Source of the DNA: Phragmitibacter flavus
GTDB taxonomy: Bacteria > Verrucomicrobiota > Verrucomicrobiia > Verrucomicrobiales > Verrucomicrobiaceae
Length of the DNA: 64,000 nt
Direction of reading: 5' to 3'
Assembly: GCF_005780165.1 (NCBI RefSeq)
Contig: NZ_VAUV01000007.1
Span: 305,695-369,694 of the forward strand
Below are positions 27,273 to 35,705 of this stretch, piece by piece (the first letter of the stretch is position 1; every line of letters begins with the position of its first letter). Made by a program: the position numbers and the translations under genes. The notes under the pieces are model-generated. The model was given only the letters and a program-made list of their open reading frames with translations, had not been told where the DNA came from and did not search any database.

Positions 27273-29165
27273 TTAGGGTTGCCAGTCTTTGAGCATTTCA
27301 AGATACAGCTCAAAGGCATCCATGTGGGTATGCGCCACGGCATCCATGGCCCAGAAGTAGGCTTTCTCGGCCTCCTCCCAACGTTGGTGACGGTGATGAT
27401 GGATGGCCAGGGAGAGACGGGGTCCCATCGATTGTGGGGCGAGCCGGATGCCGTGATTGATCGCGTTGAGGGCCTGTTGCTGTCTTCCGGTGATGTCATA
27501 AGCATCCGCCAGGGCGAGGGCAATGAACATGTTGTGCGGATTGAGGCTCTGAGCCGTCTCGAAATTGGAGACAGCTTCGGCGAGAAGCGGTGAGGCGGTG
27601 GCGACGGAAAGACCACCGATGTTTTCAAGGCGTGTGAGTCCGCGCGCATACCAGAGCCGATGATTGCGTGAATCAAAGGCGAGGGCGCGGTCGAGTGCAG
27701 CAATGCGTGAGTCGCCGTGGTCTTCTTCGACGGATTGAAGGGTGGCCAGTTCGTTGAAGTAGTCGGATCGTCCAAAGGTGACACTTCCGTAGATCATGAA
27801 GATGCCGGAGGCTAGCAGGGCAACTTTGAGGAGCGGCTTGAAGCCGGGAATGACGAGTGGGGCGGATGCGGGTTCGGAGATGCCGGGATTGGCGAGGATG
27901 CCGAGGAACAGGCTTGCCGTCAATGCGACGGCTGGGACGTGAAGATGGAAATCCACCAAGGCGTGAGACAGCACGGCGACCAGTGCGGTCATGGAACCGA
28001 GCACGTATCCGAGATTGCGACTGGTCAGAAGGGCGTTTCGCGAAAACCGTTCGGAGAGGTGCCACTTGAGGAAATGAATGCCCTGCTTGAAATGGAGGGC
28101 AAGGACCATCAATCCAAGGCCAAGTCCGATCCATCCGTAGTCAGTGAACAATTGCAGCCAGTCATTGTGGACAAACTGGGCGTCCTTCATGTGCGAGGGG
28201 GTGTCGGCGGTGCGGTATTGGATGCAGCCTTCGTAGAACATTCTGGAGCCAGTGCCGGTGAGCGGGGATTCCACGGGTTGTGCGAGGGCGGCTTTCCAGA
28301 TGAATTGACGTGGGTCAGACAAGGTGGATTCGCTGCCCAAAGCGGAGGTGCGTTTCATCAGTTGTTCGGAGAAAACGCCGATGACCACCATGGTGCCAAA
28401 ACCGATCAATACCGCAGCGCCAAGCAGCATGCGCCAGAGTGCATGGGGATAAGCTTTTAGCACCAGGATGGAAACAACAAGTGCTGTGATGGCGACGCCG
28501 ATGGCGATGGCGGCCAGTCCACCGCGACTGATGGTGAGGGCGATGCCGATGACATTGGAGACAAACAGGAATAGCAGCAGGATGCGTCCGGCGGCGTTGA
28601 TGCGTCCCATGAGTGCGGTTCCCAAGAAGAACAGGGCACCCATCGAGAGAAATGCGGCAAGGTGGTTGGAGTTGTTGAAAAATCCGCCGATGCGCTGGCC
28701 TTCGCCAAAGGTGCGCATGTAGCTCGGCACGATGTGGAAGTTCCATTTGCCCGAGAAATGCACAAATCCCACGGCCAGATTTCCCAAGGTGACCAGAATC
28801 AAGATGGCAAGAATGACTCCGCGCGTCCGGGCGTCAGACAGGATGGTTGCTGAGAACAGGTAGCAGACGAGGCACCCGAGAATGAGGAACAGATCTTCGC
28901 GTGCATAGATTTCCACGGGCGACAGGACGGCGCGACCGACCAGATAGGCGGCCATGACAAAAACGCTCAGCAGGCAGGTGGCGGAGGGCGCGGTGCGCAA
29001 TGGCCAGCGACCGCCGATCACCATCAAACTGGCAGCCGCACCGAGCAGGGCGACTGTCGGCCAGAAGAAGAGCAATCGTGTCTCGGTGCCCAACACCAGG
29101 CCGCTCAGCAATCCGAGAAAGCTGAGCAGAAGCACGATTGCCCGAACGGTTTTTTGCAACCACAT
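27273..29165 (-). CDS. O-antigen ligase/polymerase-like membrane protein with TPR-like tail
   Basis: A 630-residue protein with 10-12 transmembrane helices in the first 440 residues and a soluble C-terminal region. The Wzy_C/WaaL-type loop is visible around GSRMFYEGCIQYRTADTPSHMKDAQFVHNDWLQLFTDYGWIGL in short form: Tyr-Arg, then HNDWLQ followed by GWIGLGLG. The C-terminal 170 residues contain helical repeats (ALDRALAFDSRNHRLWYARG, FETAQSLNPHNMF, ALNAINHGIRLAPQS) typical of tetratricopeptide repeats. The family polymerises repeat units or joins glycan to lipid or protein on the periplasmic face. It is the last gene of the locus before the terminator. Ligase versus polymerase cannot be decided. 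Confidence 0.8.
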   Translation of the reverse strand: MWLQKTVRAIVLLLSFLGLLSGLVLGTETRLLFFWPTVALLGAAASLMVIGGRWPLRTAPSATCLLSVFVMAAYLVGRAVLSPVEIYAREDLFLILGCLVCYLFSATILSDARTRGVILAILILVTLGNLAVGFVHFSGKWNFHIVPSYMRTFGEGQRIGGFFNNSNHLAAFLSMGALFFLGTALMGRINAAGRILLLFLFVSNVIGIALTISRGGLAAIAIGVAITALVVSILVLKAYPHALWRMLLGAAVLIGFGTMVVIGVFSEQLMKRTSALGSESTLSDPRQFIWKAALAQPVESPLTGTGSRMFYEGCIQYRTADTPSHMKDAQFVHNDWLQLFTDYGWIGLGLGLMVLALHFKQGIHFLKWHLSERFSRNALLTSRNLGYVLGSMTALVAVLSHALVDFHLHVPAVALTASLFLGILANPGISEPASAPLVIPGFKPLLKVALLASGIFMIYGSVTFGRSDYFNELATLQSVEEDHGDSRIAALDRALAFDSRNHRLWYARGLTRLENIGGLSVATASPLLAEAVSNFETAQSLNPHNMFIALALADAYDITGRQQQALNAINHGIRLAPQSMGPRLSLAIHHHRHQRWEEAEKAYFWAMDAVAHTHMDAFELYLEMLKDWQP

Positions 29166-29244
29166 GGGGGAATTTGGGGGCGGGGGATGAGTGAAACGAT
29201 TGCCTCTATGCGGACGTTTGAAGAGACGAATTCAATTCAATGGC

Positions 29245-30237
29245 TTACAGGGAAGTCTTGCCAAGAGCCATTTGCTCCTCAATCCAGACGTAGGTTTTTT
29301 CCAATCCGTCACGAAGTTTGGTCGAAGGTTCCCAGTTGAACACCTGTTTGATCAAGGTGTTGTCGCTGTTGCGGCCGTTGACGCCTTTGGGGGCGGAAAG
29401 GTTATAAGAGCGTTCGAGTTTCACTCCGGCAATTTCCTCGGCAATGCTGACGAGCTGGTTGATGGTGACGAGTTCACTGCTGCCCAAATTGATGGGTTCG
29501 TAGAAATCGCTGTTCATGATCATTTGCGAACCGAGCACGCAATCGTCGATGTATTGGAAACTGCGGGTCTGTTCGCCGTCGCCCCAGATGTTGATGGTCA
29601 GATTGCCTGATTGTTTGGCCTCGAGCACTTTGCGACAGATGGCAGCAGGTGCTTTTTCGCGACCGCCGTCCCAGGTGCCATGAGGTCCGTAAACGTTGTG
29701 GTATCGGGCAATGCGGGTGGCGATACCGAAGTCTTCGCGGAAATGGCGGCACATGCGCTCGCTGAAAAGTTTTTCCCAACCGTAGCCATCTTCAGGCATG
29801 CCGGGATAGGCGTCCTCTTCTTTCAACGGGATGACCCGGGGATCGCGTTGTTTGTCGGCATTGTAGACACAGGCCGAAGATGAGTAAAAAAAGCCCTTCA
29901 CCTCTGCTTCACGGGACGCCATCAACAGATGCGTGTTGATCAGAACGCTGAGCATGCAGAGTGCCTTGTTGTTTTCGATGAAGCCCATCCCCCCCATGTC
30001 GGCAGCGAGGTTGTAGACCTGGGCGGCATCCTTGACAGCGGTGCGACAGGCGTTGATTTCCTGGAGATCGAGCGTGAGGTTTTGCACGTCGTCGAAGACT
30101 TGATACCACTCGGAAACGGGTTTGATGTCGACGGCGCGGAGTTTGGTGAACCCCTGAAGCCGCAAGTCGGCAACCAGGTGTCCGCCGATGAAGCCGCCGG
30201 CTCCGCAAATGGTGATCAGATCGTCTTTATTGCTCAT
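29245..30237 (-). CDS. GDP-mannose 3,5-epimerase-like NAD-dependent sugar epimerase
   Basis: A 330-residue short-chain dehydrogenase/epimerase. The Rossmann motif GAGGFIGGH is at residues 12-20 and the YxxxK pair is Y152/K156. What sets it apart is close resemblance to plant GDP-mannose 3,5-epimerase (EC 5.1.3.18): SSACVYN with Cys123, YHNVYGPHGTWDGGREKAP with Lys195, WGDGEQTRSFQYIDD and GVNGRNSDNTLIK. In the plant enzyme the matching Cys and Lys are the acid/base pair for inversion at C3 and C5, giving GDP-L-galactose. So both catalytic residues are kept. In this locus it may act on GDP-mannose or a GDP-heptose. It overlaps the WecG/TagA gene by 11 bases. Confidence 0.82.
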   Translation of the reverse strand: MSNKDDLITICGAGGFIGGHLVADLRLQGFTKLRAVDIKPVSEWYQVFDDVQNLTLDLQEINACRTAVKDAAQVYNLAADMGGMGFIENNKALCMLSVLINTHLLMASREAEVKGFFYSSSACVYNADKQRDPRVIPLKEEDAYPGMPEDGYGWEKLFSERMCRHFREDFGIATRIARYHNVYGPHGTWDGGREKAPAAICRKVLEAKQSGNLTINIWGDGEQTRSFQYIDDCVLGSQMIMNSDFYEPINLGSSELVTINQLVSIAEEIAGVKLERSYNLSAPKGVNGRNSDNTLIKQVFNWEPSTKLRDGLEKTYVWIEEQMALGKTSL

Positions 30238-31045
30238 GGTGTATGGGATTTGGGGTGGGTGATGTCGTTGAAGTTGAGGTGGAAAGGTGTTTGGGTTTTA
30301 GGCCGAGGAAAAGCCGCCACAGGAACAGGCTGTTGCCGCGAAAATATCGACCGAACAGGCGACGGGGTTCCTGTATGGTTCGGTAAAGCCACTCCAAGCC
30401 ACTGCGCTGCATCCAGCGGGGAGCTTGTTTGACACGATTGGTGTGAAAGTCAAACGCCGCGCCAACGCCGCATAGAAGGGTGGTGTCGAGAAGCGACAGG
30501 TGAGAGGCGACAAAACGTTCCTGTTTGGGGGTGCCGAGGCCCACCCAGATCATGTCGGGTTTGACTGCGGTCACCTGTTGCTGAAGGTCTTCAAGTTCGA
30601 CCGCGTTCAGAGCACGATAAGGCGGGCAGTAGGTGCCCACCACTTGAAGTCCGGGAAAGAGGGTGGTGAGTTTGATCTTCAGCAGGTCGGCCACGCCGGG
30701 GGCACCGCCGTAAAAAAAGTGGGTAAATCCTTTCTCCACCGACTGCCGGCAAACTTCCAGCATGAGGTCGGGTCCATAAACGCGGTCCATTTGTTTTTGG
30801 CCGTTCAACCAGCCAAGCCAGACCATGGGCATGCCATCCGGGGTGACAAGATAGGCACCGCCTAGGACTTCAAGGAAGTCGGCGTGGTCGAAGGCTTCAT
30901 TGACGCCATGCACACCGGTCACACAAATGTAGCCTTTGCGTTTGTTGCGAAGCGCCTCGAAAATGTGCTCGCATGCGGTGGTCATGTTGACGGCGCTGAT
31001 GGGAGATTCGAGCACCTTGATGTGGGGAATGTTGGTGGGCATCAT
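30227..31045 (-). CDS. WecG/TagA/CpsF-family (GT26) glycosyltransferase
   Basis: A 272-residue GT26 enzyme. Recognisable stretches are TPDGMPMVWLGWL, RVYGPDLML, FFYGGAPGVADLL, VVGTYCPPYR, MIWVGLGTPKQERF, GVGAAFDFHTNRVKQAPRWM and GLEWLYRTIQEPRRL. The family (TagA, WecG) moves ManNAc or a uronic sugar onto an undecaprenyl-linked first sugar at the inner face of the membrane, usually the second step of repeat-unit building. The start ATG overlaps the previous gene's TGA (ATGATG at 31040-31045), and its stop overlaps the epimerase start. So it is tightly embedded in the operon. The donor sugar is unknown. Confidence 0.9.
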   Translation of the reverse strand: MMPTNIPHIKVLESPISAVNMTTACEHIFEALRNKRKGYICVTGVHGVNEAFDHADFLEVLGGAYLVTPDGMPMVWLGWLNGQKQMDRVYGPDLMLEVCRQSVEKGFTHFFYGGAPGVADLLKIKLTTLFPGLQVVGTYCPPYRALNAVELEDLQQQVTAVKPDMIWVGLGTPKQERFVASHLSLLDTTLLCGVGAAFDFHTNRVKQAPRWMQRSGLEWLYRTIQEPRRLFGRYFRGNSLFLWRLFLGLKPKHLSTSTSTTSPTPNPIHHEQ

Positions 31046-32046
31046 TCGTTACTTGGCGCTGTCGGTTGAAGGGAGGCGTGAGCGAGGATCCTCCTGGCGA
31101 TGCCGTTGGGGGTGTGATGTTGCTGGGCGAACAACCTTGCCTGACGGGCAACGGTGGCGAGTCGGGGAAGATCTTGCAAGGCGCTGAGAACGACGCGGTT
31201 GAAATCGTTTTGATTTTCGTGGTAGCGCAGACTGTTCTCTCCGTCGATCAGATTGGTTTGCACCTGATCGTTGTGATTCACCAATGGCACCGCCTCATGG
31301 AGCATGGTCTGGTAGTGTCGAAAGCAATGGAAGCCCACGCCTTCGGTCGACAGCACCATGCGTGAACGGCTCATGTGTTCATGAAAGGCATCTGCACTGA
31401 GGGGTTTGTCCGCAATGTGAAGACGCAATTCGGGATGCGATTGAGCGAGGTTTTTGATGAACTGAAGGCCTCGTTCGCGCGGGGGAGCGTTGATGCTGGA
31501 GGCGAAGAACAAATCGATGTCGCGATCCTCCCAGTTGACCGTGCTCCAACCGGAGGGCGGTTCGAAAACCCACAGAGGCAGAAACTGCACCGGTTTGCCA
31601 CGGTAGCTGGCATTTGCTGTCGCGGGATTGACTTTCCAGTAGGAGTTCGCGTGGAAAAACTGAGCCGATTGTTCGTGGATGTCCGTCGCATCATAGCGGT
31701 CAATCACCGCGATGTGGGTGGAGCCTGGGATCAGCAGTTTTGTCAGGAATCGGGAAAACGGCAGGCTGACCAGGCTGCGGAAAACGGCGCGTAGACGCTT
31801 CTGCATCGGCGAAAAGTTGTGCGGCCAGGTCAGGTCAATGGCGGGAAGAAGCGCCAGGTGGTAGTGTCCGCGAAAAAATCTCAGGCAGGCGGTGGATGCG
31901 GAGCAGTAGGTGGACGTGTCGATGATTGCTTCGGCGTCGGGCGTGTAGGTTTTGCGGGTGAGCACATGATCCACCTGCACGCCTTCCAAGCCTGCAAAGT
32001 GGTTGTCTTGACCAATCACCAACACTTTTACCTTCGCCTCGGTCAT
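31042..32046 (-). CDS. Exostosin-like/GT1-type glycosyltransferase
   Basis: A 334-residue protein. The N-terminal half is poorly conserved, but the C-terminal half has IDLFFASSINAPPRERG (a Rossmann strand with a phosphate-loop-like turn) and MVLSTEGVGFHCFRHYQTMLHEAVP, close to the exostosin/GT47-like pattern in which Glu and Arg contact the nucleotide. It ends with a segment on asset-like binding (LIDGENSLRYHENQ). The start overlaps the FkbM gene stop (ATGA). It is a cytoplasmic or membrane-associated glycosyltransferase of the glycan locus; donor and acceptor are unknown. Family call rests on motif resemblance only. Confidence 0.65.
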   Translation of the reverse strand: MTEAKVKVLVIGQDNHFAGLEGVQVDHVLTRKTYTPDAEAIIDTSTYCSASTACLRFFRGHYHLALLPAIDLTWPHNFSPMQKRLRAVFRSLVSLPFSRFLTKLLIPGSTHIAVIDRYDATDIHEQSAQFFHANSYWKVNPATANASYRGKPVQFLPLWVFEPPSGWSTVNWEDRDIDLFFASSINAPPRERGLQFIKNLAQSHPELRLHIADKPLSADAFHEHMSRSRMVLSTEGVGFHCFRHYQTMLHEAVPLVNHNDQVQTNLIDGENSLRYHENQNDFNRVVLSALQDLPRLATVARQARLFAQQHHTPNGIARRILAHASLQPTAPSNE

Positions 32047-32807
32047 GAACTTAGTCCCTTGAAAATGGATTCATGTTTGAACAGCGCGTTGCAATACCAG
32101 TGGGCGCCATGAGGTGGTAGGGAGGTGACTTCATAGAGCCCAAACAAGCGAAACTGATGGGCCACCAGCAGGTTCCGAACGTGTTCGTAGGCAACATGCC
32201 GGGGGCTGGAGGGGGCCAGTGAGCATTCGATGAGCACGGATTGAATGGCACCTTGGGACAGCAGGTTGGAGGCACCTTTGAGCACTTCCAAGTCGTGGCC
32301 TTCCGTGTCGATTTTCAGAATGCCGACCGTTTCAATTCCTTTGGAGGCACAGAATTCGTCAACCGTGCTGACGTCGATGGTTTCACTGCGGTCGAGCGGC
32401 GTGCTGGAGGCGTTTTCGAGGCTGTTCAGAGTCGAAGTGGGAACAATGGCGTCGAGCGAGAGGTGAAGCTGTCCGGATTTTGCGCCCATGGCCATCTGCC
32501 AGCAGTGAACATTAGGCAGGGAGGCAACGTTTTTTTGAAGGGCCTGGAAGGTATCGCGAAAAGGCTCGAAAGCGTGGACGATAAACTCGGGCAGGGTGAA
32601 ATGGTAGGCGGCGGCGGTTTGGCCAATGTTGGCACCGACATCGAGAATGACCGGAGGTTTGCCCTGCGAGTGGGAGATTGAATGCGACTGGAGGATGTCC
32701 TCGTAAATGAACCGGTCTTCGCTACGCGGCGCGTATTCCCGGCGGCGGATGTTTAGATTGAGTCGTCCCAACAAATGTTTGACGCGGGCGGATAAGAGCG
32801 GGGGCAT
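32043..32807 (-). CDS. FkbM-family methyltransferase (copy 1)
   Basis: A 254-residue SAM-dependent methyltransferase. Motif I is VILDVGANIGQTAAAYH, followed by VHAFEPFRDTFQALQ, and the FkbM late motif GILKIDTEGHDLEVLKGA, where Asp/Glu-Gly-His is diagnostic. FkbM enzymes O-methylate sugar hydroxyls or polyketides. The gene follows the EpsI gene with a 23-base gap and overlaps the next gene by 4 bases. It is one of four FkbM genes here, and it is not obviously a recent duplicate of the others: length and flanking sequence differ. Target position is unknown. Confidence 0.88.
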   Translation of the reverse strand: MPPLLSARVKHLLGRLNLNIRRREYAPRSEDRFIYEDILQSHSISHSQGKPPVILDVGANIGQTAAAYHFTLPEFIVHAFEPFRDTFQALQKNVASLPNVHCWQMAMGAKSGQLHLSLDAIVPTSTLNSLENASSTPLDRSETIDVSTVDEFCASKGIETVGILKIDTEGHDLEVLKGASNLLSQGAIQSVLIECSLAPSSPRHVAYEHVRNLLVAHQFRLFGLYEVTSLPPHGAHWYCNALFKHESIFKGLSS

Positions 32808-32830
32808 GGGGGCTTGTAGCTTTATGAAGA

Positions 32831-33541
32831 TCAGTTCTGGGCGAACTGCTTTTGGAAGTGCGGCACGGATTCGGCAAGGACCTTGAGGATCAGCTCCACG
32901 GTCTGTTCGCTGTCGCGCTGACGCTCGCCAAATTCTTCCGTTGGAAGGTTATCGGTCACGTTGGCCTGCACGGAAGCGTAGGCCCAGCGGTGATTAACGT
33001 TGCGCAGGATGCTGTCCATGAGGCTGATGATCGCGCGGGACGAGTGACTCGCGGTGGTGATGTCGGTGCCGATGAACCAGTAGACGTAGTGACTTCTCAG
33101 TGGGCGCACCTCGCCACTCTTCAAGGTGACTTTGCGCTCGATATACAGGTCGGTCACCTCAAGATCGTGCTGATCGTTGATGCGCACGGTGCGAATGCGG
33201 CTGCTAACGAGTTTCCACCCTTGGGCGACCAGACAGATTTCGGGCCGGTGGATGCTTTTGCGCTCTGCTCCGCTGAGGATGATGGAGGAGCGAACATGGT
33301 CGCGGGCTTCAGATCGGTGGGTAGGGGTGTAATAAAGTCGTTTGGTGATCTGGGTGTCTGAGGGAAGTTGCTCAAGTTCAATGGCGTCGGGATCTTCGGG
33401 GACGGAGATTAACCCGGACAAAGTTTTTGGCAGATCCATGATGACCCCGGAGCCGTCTCCGGCCTTGATGGGGGGCGAGTTCCAGCACACGACCATGGTG
33501 CCGATCAAGATGAATGAGAGAATTAAAGATCGCAGCAGCAT
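32831..33541 (-). CDS. Exosortase-associated EpsI-family protein
   Basis: A 236-residue protein with one N-terminal transmembrane helix (residues 5-25) and an extracytoplasmic domain of the EpsI/DUF3485 type: LYYTPTHRSEARDHVRSSIILSGA, then IHRPEICLVAQGWKLVSSR, and HYVYWFIGTDITTASHSSR. In this family, the region HRPEICL with its Cys and the WF segment are typical. EpsI proteins are encoded next to, or fused with, exosortases and are needed for exopolysaccharide export or sorting, though their role is unclear. One base separates this gene from the exosortase gene. Confidence 0.82.
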   Translation of the reverse strand: MLLRSLILSFILIGTMVVCWNSPPIKAGDGSGVIMDLPKTLSGLISVPEDPDAIELEQLPSDTQITKRLYYTPTHRSEARDHVRSSIILSGAERKSIHRPEICLVAQGWKLVSSRIRTVRINDQHDLEVTDLYIERKVTLKSGEVRPLRSHYVYWFIGTDITTASHSSRAIISLMDSILRNVNHRWAYASVQANVTDNLPTEEFGERQRDSEQTVELILKVLAESVPHFQKQFAQN

Positions 33542-33542
33542 T

Positions 33543-34562
33543 TTATCGTTCTTCCATCAAGACCAGGGGTTTTTCTTTACGGACAAACCGGTTCAGAAAC
33601 CATTCTGCCGAAGCGAGACCTCCCAGTGCGACCACAAACATGAACAGGCCGGTTAAAAGGTGAAAGTTGGAGGTGTATTCTTCGCCATTGCCCAAGGCGA
33701 ATTGTTCGCCGAAAAGGATGGTGGCAATGGTCAGGATGATGATCCGAAAAGCATTGGCGAGAACCGCGAGCGGCACGCTGAGGCTGAACAGCAGGGCGCG
33801 CCGCCAAAAGGTTCGCTGACGAAAATATCCGAACAAGGCGCTGACCATCATCAACGCAAACAGCGAGCGGAGACCGCTGCAGGGGCCGTCAATATTCATG
33901 CGAAACAAGTCACCCTGCGCGCGACCATCGACTGCGGCAGACAAAAGCCGGGTGCCGTCTTGAATGGTGGCGATTCCAATCAGATTAAGGACCTTCTCAG
34001 TGAAGTTGACCATCAGGAACCGCAGCTTGAAGGCAATGAGATCTTCCATGAACAAGTAAGGCCACATGAAGGTCAGCATCACCAAGGCGAACGAGACGGT
34101 GACAAAATGCCGCCAGCCCCAGATCCACAACACCGCCGACGCGATGAGAAGATGAATTCCAAAGAAGCCCAGGTAATAAAAGTTTCCACGGTAGCCGATC
34201 CAGAAAAAGATCATGGCGATCATCGCGGTGAAGAGACCAAGCCAGCTGGCTTTGACGGGGATGTCGGCGAGAATGTGGCGCTTGCGCCAGGCGAGGAAGA
34301 TGGCGATGGGCAGGGCGAGCATGCCGTGCTGCCAGGTGGGATCGGCCCAGCCGCCCATGATCCAAACTCGCATGGTCAAACGGTGGTCGGCATAGCCTGC
34401 GGTGTAGGGCATGAACAGCAGCATGCCGAAAAACAGCAGACCAAAAATGAGCGGTCCGGCCCAATATCGGACGTTAAATTTGCCGGAATTAGCGGGGGGC
34501 GAAAGGGTTGTCACAGGTGACATTGAGGGGGTGCAAGGGGTTACGACGGACGCTTCGGGCAT
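33543..34562 (-). CDS. xrt: Exosortase (transmembrane cysteine protease-like sorting enzyme)
   Basis: A 339-residue polytopic protein with about eight helices. The catalytic triad is plain: Cys228 in NIDGPCSGLRS, Arg273 in ANAFRIIIL and His301 in SNFHLLTGLFMF. Exosortases cleave and attach proteins carrying a C-terminal PEP-CTERM (or similar) signal to the envelope, commonly in bacteria with large exopolysaccharide loci. No PEP-CTERM substrate is encoded in this window; such genes are generally scattered. The gene pairs with EpsI. A second ATG (codon 14) is an alternative start; neither has a clear ribosome site. Xrt subtype cannot be set. Confidence 0.88.
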   Translation of the reverse strand: MPEASVVTPCTPSMSPVTTLSPPANSGKFNVRYWAGPLIFGLLFFGMLLFMPYTAGYADHRLTMRVWIMGGWADPTWQHGMLALPIAIFLAWRKRHILADIPVKASWLGLFTAMIAMIFFWIGYRGNFYYLGFFGIHLLIASAVLWIWGWRHFVTVSFALVMLTFMWPYLFMEDLIAFKLRFLMVNFTEKVLNLIGIATIQDGTRLLSAAVDGRAQGDLFRMNIDGPCSGLRSLFALMMVSALFGYFRQRTFWRRALLFSLSVPLAVLANAFRIIILTIATILFGEQFALGNGEEYTSNFHLLTGLFMFVVALGGLASAEWFLNRFVRKEKPLVLMEER

Positions 34563-34619
34563 GAAGCATACATGATGTCAGCTAACGCGCAATCTCGGTG
34601 ATGTTAAATGGACAAATGG

Positions 34620-35663
34620 TCATTGGGGAATCGTCGACCACTGGTCATGCCAGCGGAGACACTCGGTCAGCATCTCGTGGGTCTGCCAGCGGCGCATGCA
34701 GGCATGAAGTTCCTGGTCGTTGTGACATTGCGAGTCCTTGTTCCGGGTGTCGCAGCCGATGCATGGCAGTTCCTTGCGGATCAGTGAGAGATGTCTTTCG
34801 GGATGCCACTGCGCCGCCCAATTGGGGGCGGTTGGACCCCAGGGGACCACGCTGGGAATTCCGAGGGCGATGGCGAAGTTCATGGGCCCGGAATTGTTGC
34901 CGATGAACAGGCTGGAAGACGCGATGGCAGTTGCAAGCTGGGCCAAAGTCGTGGGTGCAATCATCGAGACGCCCAGCGGGACTTCGATGGGGGGCAACTC
35001 CCTGGGTTGGACCATGGTGACGGGATGGGATTTGACGAGCAGCGAAGCCAGCTCCAGGTAGCGACCGATCGGCCAGCGTTGATATTCGCGACTGGCTCCC
35101 GGGTGAATGAGGACGGGAGAATGCGGGGTTCGGCAGATCGAGTGGGTCGGGCCGGTAAGGTGCGACAGATCCGGCATGGGCGGCGTTGCTTCCCATGGCT
35201 CCTTCAACACGACATCTGCGAACAATCGGCCAATGTCCCAACACCACTGGGGCGTGCGAGTGTCGGGTTGGGGAACGGACCGGTAACGGAGACGACCGTT
35301 TAACCGGACGTTCGGATTGGTGCCACCGATGACGTGGGTGGCACCTGACATCGCAGCGGCGAGGTGGGCCACATTGCCTTGATCCCAGTCGAGCAAACAG
35401 GCATCAGGCCTGGCATGGGTGGTCGTTTTGACGATCTGGAAAAACCTCAGCGGGTTTTTCCATGCGCCGTTAAAGGCCGGCAGCGGGAGCGTGTGGACTT
35501 GAATTGAGGGATCGCAAGCCAGGATCGGGGCGGCAGCAGGGGTGGTCCACAAATGGATCGAACCGACGCCCTTGCTGGCGAGAAGCTTTTGCAGGACCGG
35601 AAGGAAACAAATGGCGTCGCCGATCTGGTTGACCTTGAAGACGACGACCGATTGAGGAGGCAT
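34620..35663 (-). CDS. GT9-family glycosyltransferase
   Basis: The open frame extends to 35705, but the ATG complementary to 35661-35663 (MPPQSVVVFKVNQIGDAI) starts the GT9 fold, with a GGAGG-like purine run just upstream, giving 347 residues. It has the N-terminal KVNQIGDAICFLPVLQ, HPGASREYQRWP, and IASSSLFIGNNSGPMNFAIALGIPSV. The C-terminus has a Cys-rich patch (CIGCDTRNKDSQCHND), seen in several GT9 proteins. It likely adds a heptose-type sugar in the glycan. The gene follows a methyltransferase gene and is followed by 57 bases before the exosortase gene. Confidence 0.85.
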   Translation of the reverse strand: MPPQSVVVFKVNQIGDAICFLPVLQKLLASKGVGSIHLWTTPAAAPILACDPSIQVHTLPLPAFNGAWKNPLRFFQIVKTTTHARPDACLLDWDQGNVAHLAAAMSGATHVIGGTNPNVRLNGRLRYRSVPQPDTRTPQWCWDIGRLFADVVLKEPWEATPPMPDLSHLTGPTHSICRTPHSPVLIHPGASREYQRWPIGRYLELASLLVKSHPVTMVQPRELPPIEVPLGVSMIAPTTLAQLATAIASSSLFIGNNSGPMNFAIALGIPSVVPWGPTAPNWAAQWHPERHLSLIRKELPCIGCDTRNKDSQCHNDQELHACMRRWQTHEMLTECLRWHDQWSTIPQ

Positions 35664-35705
35664 GTGGATTAAACGGCGGTCGGGTTGGCAGAACTGGCGA
35701 GTCAC

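Noticed and set aside
26918..27784. 288-codon minus-strand open frame
   Set aside because: Only its last 87 codons look like protein; the upstream part overlaps the ligase-like gene in another frame and the terminator.
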